A stretch of 64,000 nucleotides of DNA from Tribonema minus (lineage: Eukaryota > Sar > Xanthophyceae > Tribonematales > Tribonemataceae). The first letter of the stretch is position 1, and every line of letters begins with the position of its first letter. The DNA lies in assembly GCA_017506865.1 (NCBI GenBank), contig JAFCMP010000049.1:310001-374000 (forward strand). The letters run 5' to 3'. A model generated the notes under the pieces. That model made no database searches. It was not told the origin of the DNA and saw only the letters and a list, made by a program, of their open reading frames with translations. The position numbers and the translations under genes are program-made. Shown here in pieces: positions 22,419-34,476 of this stretch.

Positions 22419-25400
22419 TCATAGCAACCCCGCGCGTTTGCAGAACCAGCGTGTAGTGGCAATTGACGTGAAGATCCTGCCGTAGAGCAAGCACCGCAGC
22501 AGCAACAGCAGAGGGGAGTGTCAATTGGCATGTGAGTTATGGCTGGACTTGTGAGTGTCACTTCCTAGTGGTGGTGTGCGCATGAGCCACTTGAATTGCG
22601 CTCGCGTTGCATACGTTCTGTTATCTGATGGCACTGATGCCTGAGTCTTGCTGAGGGCATGACAAAATCCACTACTTCTAGATCAATATTATTGAACTGA
22701 GCGTTCTGTCATCTTGTGCTGGCATGTTGCTGCACCAAGTGTCAACCATGTCAGAAGGCATTCATTCCCATGTATTGCTTCACCCTCTGCAACAGTGTCA
22801 TCCACCCATCCACCCCCTCCTGGTTATCCCACGCGAGGCATTGCCTGCAAACCAAATGCCACGTGTGTGGAGCATTACGGAGTTATGGCAAGAGTTGTTA
22901 GCGTGGTTCTCTTGGGTGCGCGGTACAACATGGAACTCCGTGTCGAAACCAGCAGCTGCTCGCAATGCAGATTATCGAGACTGGCGACAAGCTACACATT
23001 CTGACATGACGTTTCAGCTTTGGTATGGCCAGACGCAGCAGCTTTGGTGTGGCATGATGCTTCATTCCCTTATATATACACATGACAGTAGTCTAGTGCT
23101 GCAATACTCTTGAGTAGCGAGCGTGCAAGGCTGACAGAACTGCAGCAGACCCAACAATGTGGCGCCATACAACACATGTCATACTTTTGTAGTACAACTT
23201 CACCTATGCACACGCAGACTTCAAGCAAGATCCATGCCATAACCGCAAAGAGACTCACCATGCAAATATTGCACCAGTCACAACCCAGAACATGTGCGGA
23301 TGTTCTTCCAGGTGGCTCTTCAAGTTCATGCCGAAGATCTGTCAGGCAGGCACACAAGCCATACACAAGGCATCGGAGCGTCAGCAGAATGCTGAGAGAT
23401 CAGGAAAGCCCAAATGCATGACACGCTTTGAGCAGGGCAGAACGGCAAGGCTTCAAGTGAAGTTCACATGACGCAAATGGCGAATTGACTTCAAGTGAGG
23501 TTTACGTTGTAGCAAACGGTGATCTGAAACCCAAAAGACAGTGTGCAGGTCGATGAAGACATGACAACAAGTGTGCATTTGAGAGCAATAAGTACCACCT
23601 AGAAGAAGTGAAACCGGAACCCACGACTCTCAGCAGCAGGCAACTCTGACTAATAAAGCTTGTAGTAGATAAGCACAGCCAACCAGCGTGGTCGCAACTT
23701 GTATCTCAGTATTTCGCATTTTGCAGGAGCAAGCACAAGTGCCCTCAATGGCAGTTGCATGCAACTACACAAACATTGACAGGAACAACATCATGACCTT
23801 TCTTTACAGCAATTCATACTGCAATCACGGTCCCCTGGCAAAGCCACCGAACCACATTGCACGCCACAATTTCCACTTTACAGTCAAGTACACTTACCCC
23901 TGTCCACAGTGCACCAAGCGCCACCATAAATGCACTGATCGACAGCAACAGCTCCACTTGCAGGATTCTGTGGCAGACGAGGACAGAGAACAGGCATCGC
24001 CACTCCTGTTGAGCTTTGCGCGAAGGCAATGCCAAAAGCAACTGCCGTTGCCACAAGCCAGTGTTTGTGTGTCTTTGCCGTTTGCCGACTGATTGCTGTA
24101 TGCTACAACAGTGTCAGGCAAATGCGCGTGCCAGCAGCATCAGGAGAAGCACTCAGTGATGGTCGCATCTTAATGGGCTTTCACTTCAATACACTTCGCC
24201 AGGCGTTGCCATACAAAGCTCCACGTATGCAAAGCGAAATCTTAAGTCGCTTATGTATGCAGCGCAATGGCTGTTGGCACGGCTGAGGCGGGAAGCGCAT
24301 GGCTACCTGGTAGTGAAGAGTGTTGCGTGCCACTTGCAATGTGCCAGTCGCCAATGCGACAGGAACGTCACCACCACTGCGCAAGTTGAAGTTGAAGCAG
24401 CATGATGTGTAGTTCAGCCATGACAGAACGCGTTGCTGCCTTACGTCGAGGAGCGCCTTACCTGTTGCGAATGACGTCCAGCTCGATGTCCACTATCTGC
24501 AAGACAACACAGGGTGGGCACGCAAGGGATGCATGAGTACTTCTCCGCCGCTGGCTGAACGGTCTGATCGATCTCGCGGACAAGCGGTCCAATAAGTGTA
24601 CTCTAAGCGGACTGTGAAGCACACAATGCAAATGGCCGCAGTTGTGATGTCAAAAAGCATGTTGTAAAGGACAACACAAATGGTATCCCGCTGCACTATA
24701 TGTGTGTGCTTCGGAAAGTAACTCCATTGAGAGCAAGTGCCACAAAGAAGTCTCCAAGGTTACCTGCATGAGGCGCGCTTACATGCACCTGCGTGTGAAA
24801 CTGAAGTACTTGTTGAATAGGCATGATCGATGACAAGGCGTGGATGCACGTGCAGTCGACCTGCCAACGTTGTTCTCTGCAACCCTGTGCAAGATCACCC
24901 ACCTCTTCAGTGTTGGTGATCTCATTCTGGTCATCTTTGATGTCACTGCTGATCAGCTCCACCTTCACAGCAGAGAGCAAGCAGTGCAGCGGCTTGTGCC
25001 TAAAATGGGCGAATGCATAGTCAAGGTCAAAGATGAATTGATCATTGCCATTAAGTTCTGCTTGCTTGACGGCAACTGTCGTTTTGACTCCATTTGCAGC
25101 CATATGCGTTGCATCTTTGAAGTGCACGTTCATACAAGCACAGTCAGGATCAAAGATGGACTGATCATTGCCACCAAGTTCTGTTTCCTTGACGGCAATT
25201 ATCGCTTAGGCTCCATTTGCAGCCATATGCATTACATCAGACGACTGACATGGCACCATCACTGAAGTGCATGCTCATGCAAGCAGAGTAAAACTCCTGT
25301 AAGCTACATGCAAGCCAAGCATGCAGCTGACTGAAAGTCTCCAGACCAACAAATCTGAGTGACGAGTGACACATGCCAGTTACATCACTGCAACGCCAGG

Positions 25401-28400
25401 TTGTTTTCATCATCTCTACACAAGGCAGGTTCTGGCGCAGCCTGAACCGACCATATGCATATACGCCCACTGTCAACTGTTGGCCACATGCCTGGATCTA
25501 TTTTCCTCTTGCAGCATTGCGTCTAGAACCGAAGCAGGACTCTTCTGAAGGGACGGGAAGACTTGCAACGTTGCCATCGTGTTCAACAGCAACTTGATGT
25601 AGACATCGATGTTGAGTGCTACAGATCATTTGTGTAAGAAGCAGGTACGGAAGGGTTTAGGGGTTGTACGCTTAACTGCATGAGATAGTTCTCATATTTC
25701 TATATGAGTTGCAGATCACAAACAAAGTGTAGGAATAAATGTTGGGGGTGGATTGCTTACCTGCATGAGATAGTTCTCAAATATCAGCTCCACATCCTCA
25801 TGGTCCGAGTCCTGTGTGTCAGTCATGGTGCATGGTGTACAAGAGAAATGGCATCAGTTTCAACAGCCAATACCCGCAGGCTTAGCATTAAGCAAAAGTA
25901 GGGGCAGGCAGGGGCAGCATTCTGCAACAAGCCAGGCGACTGCACCAGCCTACGATCTGCATCATGACAACACATTCTTGCTTGTCCATTTGTAGATGAC
26001 AACATGCTTTTGCTCTGCTCCTCGTTGTCAGAGAAGCGAGCAGGGCAAATCATCACTTGCAACAACTGCCATTCCAAGCAGCGAACTGTGAAGTCTTTTG
26101 GGCTGAAGGCACAGCACAGGCCACATGACAAGAGAACTTCAAAAGACAGCATCATGCTCACCTTGCGTTTTTTGTGCCGTTGTGCATCCGTAAGATACAT
26201 CTGCATGGCACAACATGATGGTACAAGAAGTCAGCTCGGCGTACGACCGTGGCTCATACCATATCACATCCAGGCATGGACATCGCTACAGCAGGACAAA
26301 GTAACAAGTGCGTGCATCGCGTTTGCTGTCCGCTAGCGTCAGGCAACTGCAGCGCGGCTGCAGTCTCGCTGTGCACTCCCTACACAGTAAAAAGCCAGCA
26401 CAGACGCGCGCCACAGGTGTGATGCTTGTGGCACATAATTACATGCAGACGGTGACAGAAAGCTGGATGGCAATTATCACGAGACGCTGCTGACTGCCAT
26501 GTGATGCATTCGGGGGGTGCAGCTTGCGCAAAGGCAGCAGCCTCAGCAGTATGACCCTGATGCGGCATGGCAGCAGAAACCATTTTTGGAACACCAATGC
26601 ACGCTGTACTTGGTGGGGAAGCAACCAACGCCATCTCAACTCAACCAAGGTGTATCCCGACCCAGCATTCCGTTGGCACTGAGGAACTCTATGGACGTGG
26701 TGGAGACAGTGCTGGCAGCAGAATGGCTCCACGCATTGTGCAAGTGCAGCGTACATGGAGCAAACTTGCAGCAAGGGCTTGCCGCAGCTAAGTCAGCCCC
26801 TCGTTTACTAAACAACAGGAATCAGGTCCCCAGTCACTTGTAGACGATATTCCCCAATTATGTTGCCAGGGGAATGGGATGCAGCGGTCTCACGCGTCTC
26901 AGGTGCATTGTATGCATGTATGTACTTCTTCTTCAAAAAAGTATGCATGTACGTTCATGTAGTTTTGTAAGTGTTCATCACCTGTGCCATGTCAGCGTTG
27001 TTAGTCAAGACGTCATTCAGGCAGCGTGCGACCTGCAACCACAGCATGCAAGCACAAGGCTCGCGGTGAGTGCCGATGAAATGTCAGGTGCTGCGCGGAG
27101 GCGATGATTCAACGTTGCATGTATTTCCTGTGTGGCCGCTTTGTACATTCAGCAGCGTCAGAAAAGCCCCATCGACGTAGGTGCACACGTGGATGAAGGA
27201 CGCGGCTTGTTGCTGCATGTCAGTGCATATGCAGTCCTGCACTTGACGGCGTCTGCGTGCACGTGAACCTTTGCCAGCCACTGTGCTTTTGATCTTGCTA
27301 CAATAACTTTTACTTGGTCATCAATTTTATCTGCGACTGCTGTAGACAACTCACTTCCATGTGTGCACAAGACATGTAAACTTGTAAGCGCAAATCAATC
27401 AGGTCCACTTTTCGCACATGCAACACAAGGAGCAACTGCCTGATGGTAAGCTTCACATGTTCTGAAGTTTGTCAATGCTGCCAGACGCCCTTCGTGCGAA
27501 CACTTTGGCTGTCCGTGGCACTTGGAGCATGAGACGCGTGTCAAGTCTCAACTACACATCCCCAAAGGACGCTAAGCACCCTAGATGCAGGACAAGCGCA
27601 AGTAGCGCACACACAATGTTTGGGGCATTGATTGAGGGGGCTTGTGACATCAAGTAGATTGCAAGCGCAGCACATGGGCTCTGGCACAAGACGTGCTCCT
27701 ATGTAGATCAGTGCGTTTCTGTATGCTTTGAACCGTAGCAACGCAATGCTGTTCCAACTGCACCCTAGAAAAAGGGGCTTCTCATGCAGGTTGTTGTCAC
27801 CATTAATGCTGCTTGAGAGACGAGTGAAATCATGTCACCACTGAACACGCGGTTGCAGAGAACAAATTACATCTACTTACAGCTGTGAGTGTGGTGTGCA
27901 TCTCATCCAGCTGATTCTTGAGCGGCAGCAGCTGGTCCAGCCGTTTTTGCAAGCTGCGGGCGTTGAGCAACACAAGCATGGCTCACATTGAGAGATGGCA
28001 GTGCTCTGCTAGCTACGAACAATGAGTGATCAGCAGCTAGACTACAGGCAGTACTGTCACTGGAGCGATAACTGATCAGATTAACTTGCTGTAGCACAGG
28101 GCAAGATGAGAACTGGCAGCGTTGAGATGACCATGATGCAGTCAGCGCTATGCGGTGGGTGCTTTGCACAAGCAATGAACTAGGTAGTCCTCAACGCAAC
28201 CACACGTGCTGAGTTGTACAAGTACATGGTTTACCATGCATAGGCGACACATGCAGGTCAGGGGTAGCCTCAAGAGAAGGTCACAGCAGCACAAAACATC
28301 AATTCATGGCTGCACAGCAGCATGTCACATGGCATGTTTGACAAGTAGGTTCCACGTGAAGCCACGTGTTTCGACCAGGGTGTGTGGCTGTCAGGAGGGG

Positions 28401-31400
28401 ATGCACAGATGACACTATAGAGTATGATGCAAAGAAGTAGAACTATAGTGTATATACTTCGTGCGCTTGTGTACTTGAAGTACGCTAGTATACATGGGCC
28501 TGCACATCACAGCAGCAGCATCCCTGGGCGCATGCTGCAGAACCCTACAGCGATGTGAAGTAGCATGCACTGCCTGCACGCACAACACATTCCAGATACA
28601 CACGCAACGCTTACACCTTATAGATGCCAGTGTAGTTGGAAGCGATGTCATCAGGTGACTGGACTGCACTTCTAACTGTGTTATACTACATAATGGCATA
28701 CCCATACCTGCCCCCTGCAGCCTTGAGCCCATGCAGCACCTGCCTCAGGTATGGTCGCAGCACCTGTCAACAAGAATGCCATAGCAGACACAACAATGAC
28801 TGTTACGGCAGTAGCAACATGTGCCTAGCAGTGTAGATATATTGATGCATGCTACTGCCAACCGTTGCATGCTGCAGCATATTCAACAAATTCTGCTTCT
28901 ACATAGCCACACGCTCATTGCCATGGCATCATGTTGCGCTGTACAGGATTTTGTCGCAGCAGGACACAGATGGGCATCAATGAGACCATCATACCAGCAT
29001 GCGGCTTGTTTGTTGCTTTGCAGAATGATAGGCAGTGACATTCCTCGCATTTTACTCGCAAGTCAACACAGCACAACTTTCAGTGCCATGGCCTGCAGCA
29101 GCGCACACCTGCTCTTTCATGAAGCTTCAACCAGTAGAAGATATTAGGACAAAACAACAAAGCAATCACTTCAAAGTGGTGCTCCTGCACCTGTGGCCTT
29201 GACTACCGCTAATGTTCTGCTAGTTGAGTTTTTGCCGTTGTGATTGACAACGCCAGCACAACACAGCGAACACAGCACATGTATCCTTGTGAAACACCCT
29301 GGTATGTTTACTGTCAGCCGCGTACTGACTGTAACAATGGCATCACCTGGAGTTGTGCGCTTTGTGATGCGCAGATCTGGCTCAGGCAGCACTCCAAGGC
29401 GATGTGCTCAAATGGCATGTTGCTTGTCATCAGCTGTAGCCGGAGAGAAGAAACAAGAAGCGTAGGCAACAACCAATGTTCAGGTGCGCATTGCTCCAGC
29501 TTCATGCCAACAACGTGAACCTGCAACTCATGATAGATGCAGAATGAGATGCGCCATGCACATGAGTGCGCGAACTACCATGTTGATTGCAGCAGGGCTG
29601 AGGCCTCCCATAGTCATGCTATAAACCGAATCCAGCATGCACAGATTAAGACGTCGATCATGGCAGGGCTTCAAGGCCCCCACAGAGATGCTGTCTAGCA
29701 GGAGACTGCTTCAGCGTAGTGGGGCCTGGCTCTGAGAGTGATACTTGTACATACTTGTTGTATGTCAATGGCGGAAGCTGCTGCAGCGCGACGCGCATTG
29801 CACCGCAATTGCGTCTCACTCGTGACTCATCCATGATTCAAGCTTACGTATGTTACGAGGTTTCTGCCGAGACAGGCTTGAGACACAATGCGCGCCATTG
29901 CCCCGCAATCCTTGGCGAAATAGTTGCTGCATGGCTTGAGACACAATGCATGAGATCGCACCGCAGCGCTCAGCAACTGGAGATCGCACCGCTCAACACA
30001 AAATCTTCAGTGATGATGTGCCTGTGAACCGTAGCATCCCGACTCAGGCTGAGTCACTCAGCACATGGGCTGCTTCCTGTTTGCGCACCGCTTCCAGCTG
30101 CAGCCCCACTGGTTGAAGTATGACGGTCGCTCATCGCTATGCCGAAGTGATCGTCTCTTCTAAAAGAATGTCAGAAGACAAAAAGTTGTGCACCTCAACG
30201 TTTTGGAGTGATGATGGACTGTTTCACTCGGCGCAGCAGCGGACATCACGCAAACACTGAGGATGCACATGTGGCCAGACTAATGACACTTCATACTTGA
30301 AGTATGCGACTCACCTGCTGTCGAACCGCTTCAGCGATGGCGATGGCGCAAAAACTCAGACTGCAGATGCATCTGAGTTATCATAACTTCAAGTATGTGA
30401 CTCACCTGTTGCCGAACTGCTTCAGCAATGGCGATGGCTTCCTTGTGGGATGGGTTGCCCAGGTACACCTCACTTGCCGTGATCACAGCCTGCAGCGCAT
30501 GACAGGAGTCAGCACACCGCAAGCAGACACACAGTTTCAGCCACATCATAATGAGTGACCTGTATTGTGGTACACAAGGTACGCCCATGGGCGCGCATGT
30601 TAGCGGCCATACTGCAGTAGTCTACATGCAACTTGCATCCAGAAGGGCGAGGTTGAGCACGTTATCTGCTTGTGGACAACACTCTTCGTTGCGGCTCTGA
30701 ATGAGTTCTGCAAATCGAGCTCATTCCCATGAAGTTCAATACGTGATGTAACATGCAGGTGGCCCGTGTACGCAGGAGCAACGCGGGTTGTGACGTGATT
30801 GCAATAGCATCGCCACGTTGACTTACCCTGATGTTGCTGGCGCTGACCAGAATGGCATTCTTTCGTGAAAGCACAGCCGGGTACTGCCCTGGAAAGCTGC
30901 CGTTCATGAATGCGGAGCAAGACAATCGAGCAGAAACGTTACAGTGATGCACAATTACACTTGTGCAAGCCCCTGCAGGAATAGTGCACAGACATTGAAA
31001 CCGCTTCAGACAGTGCACATCCTCCAACATTTCTTTGTCGCAAGTCATGGGCACAGTTTGGCATGCTACATTCTGCAGAAGCGCTTGTAAATCGCCGCCT
31101 CCGACCCCAAATACCACTTGATTCTTGCCACGTACTTGAAGTATCTGAACCTCAGCATCGAGAGTAGATGGGCTTTGCCAGAGCAAGTGGGGTTCGCCAT
31201 CACACATGGCGTGCAGAAGTCATAGAACATTGATGGTGCACTCATCAGCTTCGGTAGAAGTTTGCAGTGCAACAGCAAGAACAGCTGTGCACTCAGTCAT
31301 GTAGAGTGGTAAGTTGATCAAGCTTTTGTTCAATAGTTCAGGTTGAAGTGCGAAGGCAGCAGTCAACCTCACAGACATTTGTTCTGGTGATCTTCAGCAC

Positions 31401-32606
31401 AAATGAGTGCACGACCGTTGCGATGCAAGCGATGATGCCATGAACTACAACACAGCCCCGACATGCTGACAAATGTATCACATTGCCTCAATACGACTAG
31501 AAGTAGTAATGATCATGCTGACAGATGGTACTTTGTGGTATCAAACTGCCTCAATGCGAATAGAAGTAGTAATGTTAATAGTAGTGTTATGTCACCTTGG
31601 GTCCATCAGGCGTAGGTCACGCATGGGACATCTGAGTGACTGCGCCAGTTCCGCGCGGGAGAGCTGCAACATCACAGTACAGGCAAATGCAATGCAAACG
31701 CCACAGGTAAGCCACACTCAAAGCGCACCATATGAGGCCTGTCAAGCTGGTGCTGAGGCACGACCAGAAGCTGCAGCTGTAAGTACACCTATGTGTTTTA
31801 TGCATGCTGATGCGTCTCAGTGCAAGCACGCTCAGCGGCGCTGCCTGTCAACTCACGTAGTCACCTTACGTTTCTACTATGTTATGGGACTATACGCTGA
31901 GGTCATTTACACAGAATCATTTCAACAACTGCGTCTACGTCTATGCAGCAGGACATGCATCTCAGGAGTCCTGATGACACCTGTTTTGTGCAAGCAAAAC
32001 ACAGCCACTGGCTTCAAGATGCAGACTCATCAAAATGTGAAATCAGTAGCACAACAACGGTGGGGATTCACGGGAAACACTCCCCCAATCACGCACAACC
32101 ATCGCAACACATCCACTGCCACTGAAGTAGCAACACCCTTGCTTGCGCACTGAGAATGAAGCTCACGCCAAGCTTCCAAAAGCCCTAAACACTCTGTCAC
32201 CCCCCCTTCTTCTTCGTCCATGCATCGCACTGCTGATAGCGCCAGAGCACTGAACAGCCGCCACTTCCAACCTGCATGAAGTGCTTGAACACATGTATTT
32301 CATTCATGCATGAACTCAATGGACACAGGGCCAGGCCTCACCTCCAGCACCCTCACGCCCTCCGCCTTCAACACATGAGTTTCATCAATACATGGATTTC
32401 ATGAACACGAATTCCATGAACTCACCTCCAGCACCCTTACACCCCCCGTCTTGTCCACGCACAGCGCAGGAATTGGCCGGCTCACTGCCTTTGCCGCCTG
32501 CCCCGTTTGCGATGTGTGCACCACAGTCAGCGCGCGCTCCTGCCCTGGCACCTGGCCACCCTCACCGCCACCGCGAAGGGCCCACCATGTGTGAAGACGC
32601 AGTTGC
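22419..32606 (-). CDS. MRS2: MRS2/CorA-type magnesium channel, at least 15 exons (5' end unresolved)
   Basis: Minus-strand exons: 32606-32426, 31663-31596, 30896-30827, 30489-30406, 29433-29347, 28763-28708, 27953-27881, 27032-26982, 26200-26162, 25811-25761, 24962-24903, 24496-24462, 23967-23898, 23338-23259, 22476-22419 (TGA). The exons from 31663 on sum to 882 nt (293 aa); the 32606 exon adds 60 codons and enters in phase 2, so an upstream first exon is missing from this model. Family landmarks in order: DKTGGVRVLE, RCPMRDLRLMDP, RKNAILVSASNIRAVITA, MPFEHIALE, a coiled-coil stretch, MYLTDAQ, EDVELIFENYLMQ, transmembrane helix 1 (LLLSISAFMVALGALW), the pore signature GMN in IFGMNLKSH, helix 2 (FWVVTGAIFAW) and a basic tail (TRWFCKRAGLL). 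Known role: pentameric Mg2+ uptake channel of mitochondria, plastids or other membranes. Several introns carry junction duplications. Confidence 0.88.
25019..25265. repeat. Tandem ~124-bp duplication upstream of an MRS2 exon
   Basis: Units 25019-25142 and 25143-25265 share AAAGATG(A/G)A.TGATCATTGCC, AAGTTCTG, CTTGACGGCAA and CTCCATTTGCAGCCATATGC. On the MRS2 strand they lie in the intron just before exon 24962-24903. A 141-codon plus-strand frame across them is repeat-derived and not a gene. Confidence 0.85.
25650..25785 (-). repeat. Partial second copy of an MRS2 exon end with a ruined donor
   Basis: The end of exon 25811-25761 (encoding ENYLMQ, then CAG|gtaagc) recurs about 85 bp further along the transcript at about 25700-25676, sharing CTGCATGAGATAGTTCTCA on the plus strand. 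In the copy the donor reads ttaagc instead of gtaagc. Confidence 0.8.
30309..30440 (-). repeat. Second copy of an MRS2 exon end with an intact splice donor
   Basis: The 3' end of exon 30489-30406 (encoding AIAIAEAVRQQ, then CAG|gtgagt) is repeated at about 30345-30315 with conserved amino acids and donor, followed by the same intron start (ACTTCAAGTATG versus ACTTGAAGTATG on the plus strand). Offset between donors is 91 nt. Confidence 0.85.
32338..32450 (-). repeat. Second copy of the donor of the first identified MRS2 exon
   Basis: The string CTCACCTCCAGCACCCT (plus strand) occurs at about 32422 (functional end of exon 32606-32426) and again at about 32338, followed by related CGCCCTCCGCC versus CCCCCCGTC sequence. 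Both read GAG|gtgag on the minus strand; offset 84 nt. Confidence 0.7.
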
Positions 32607-33514
32607 CTGCAGGCAGCAAATGCTGTTACAGGTCACAAATGTGTGTGTAAAGCCCACTGCCAAGTGCCAGGGCGAATGCGACGCGTTGCCTGTGAGCTGC
32701 ATGGAAGTGACCTGCATTGAGTGTCAGAGGTGCTCTGATGTTGCAACATTTACTCAGCTGTGGCCACTTCATGGAACGATTGAGTATTTCAATGCGCGTG
32801 TCGCACAAGAGTATGTAAGGCAGACACGCCTGCTCCTACCAGTGCAGCCTACGTGCTGTTGCCTGCGCAGGCGAGCACGATCATGAATACACCAGCGATC
32901 GAGCACGAGATGCAGAGCAACCAGTCACAAACACAAAGGCTGACTGTTCAGCAACACCTTAAGCACATGCCTCAAAGCAGGCATGCGACCGGTGTCAATG
33001 CCTGATGCACCCCGCGCTATCTAGTGAAACATTGCTTGTGGAGGGCTGTCATATCACAGCGGCGTCTTGACCTGCGCCTACGTTCGGGATGTCCAAACCG
33101 CTGAGAAATGCCTCATTCAGTCCGGTCAGTGATCACGGCAGCACCAGCCTTCACTTCACAGAGTGCTACTCGCTGTGTGATGCAAAGATCAGCTCAACAT
33201 TGTACAGCTACAACAGTGTAACAGCGCTGCTAACATGTGCCGCATTGGATGTCGCCAGAGAGCTGACTGTGTGTGTGCTTGTGAAGTGCATGGCTCATGA
33301 AAGAAAAGGTGCACACAGCGGAGAAAGTCTGCACCTTGCTGCTGCACACAAAACACAAAACGTTACATCAAGGATTCATGAATGTAGTGCAGTTGCTGGC
33401 TTGTTGCAGAGGCAAGCGCTCAGGCTACGACGAAGGCATGGAGGCACCACATGACAAAGAATTATACAACACACGTATGGATAACATACCTGTTGGCGAC
33501 ACCAGACACGTGCT

Positions 33515-34476
33515 TTAATCGTTGCCTGCCAAGTGGTGCTGCAGGTCTGCCAGTTGCCCGATGACTGCTCCCAGCTGCTGTGTCAGAAGAGCCATGGGGT
33601 CCTACATACAGCAGTGACACGGGCACGGAACACGCCCTGAATGCTAAGCCACAGTGTTGATTCACAGACATGGGTCGATGCCCTAGCGTGTTGAAAAGGT
33701 GGCAACCTTGACATCCCACAGCGGACGACGTGGGCTATGAACTTGGAAACTTTTGCTGCGCTTGCAGAATGCGTCTAGCCAGGTTTTGGATACTGTTTCT
33801 CAATCTCTGCTACCCGTGAGCAAGCAACTTCAACATGCTGTCAGCTCTGTGCATTCACTTCACGACAAGGATACCAGCACTGTAATATATCTACAAGCCA
33901 TCACGCTTGCGACAAAAACATGAACAAAGCGCAGGAGTTGCAAAAACAACGCCTGCTGAAGTGTTGTCGGAATCCAGTGCAAAAAAAAGCAGCGAGATAA
34001 GCCTACAACTGTAGCTAGCTGAATCTGCAGCTAGCTGAACATGAGTCACGGCAGTGTATCAGTCTCTGTGAAGCTCAGTATCTTGTACGTGGCACACGGC
34101 AAAAGCTTGATACACTTTGCCACTTTGAACTGCAAGTACGTTGTACGTGTGTACACCCACCCCGACCCGCTGCGCCACATCCGCACGCCAGGCCCAAAAA
34201 CAAGGCGGACACCGCCACAATCCCGCTCAGCCGCATCCAAGTTCGCAGCTACTACACCAAGTCAAAAAACAAACTTCAAGTTTCTGGCGCTGAACGAACT
34301 CTGTTTTTTGAACGCGAAGAAGCCGAAGCACACACCACACGAAGCGAGGAGGGGGCAGCTGCGCCTAGAGCAGCAAACTTGCCGCAAATACTGACAAGGA
34401 AGCGCGCGCGGGCCGGAGTTGGAATAGGGGTGTGGGGTTGGATTGTGACGCAGGCGCAAGGTGAACTTGGATCCAT
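33515..34476 (-). CDS. Tentative small gene with transit-peptide-like N terminus
   Basis: A phase-consistent model on the minus strand is 34476-34300, 34248-34147, 33601-33515 (TAA), about 121 aa. Exon 1 encodes a Ser/Ala/Arg-rich leader (MDPSSPCACVTIQPH... SSRSKNR) resembling organelle transit peptides. Exon 2 has a hydrophobic stretch (GIVAVSALFLGLACGCG). The last exon, MALLTQQLGAVIGQLADLQ, is a convincing amphipathic C terminus with a good acceptor. Doubts: the first intron would be only 51 nt, far shorter than any other here, and exon 1 might instead be the missing first exon of the MRS2 gene downstream on the same strand. Function unknown. Confidence 0.33.

Noticed and set aside
24840..25265. 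141-codon plus-strand open frame with internal repeat
   Set aside because: Internal similarity comes from a tandem DNA duplication; the part over 24903-24962 is antisense to a confirmed MRS2 exon.
32392..32886. 164-codon plus-strand open frame
   Set aside because: Antisense to the first identified MRS2 exon (32606-32426), whose minus frame joins in phase to the conserved CPMRDLR exon.
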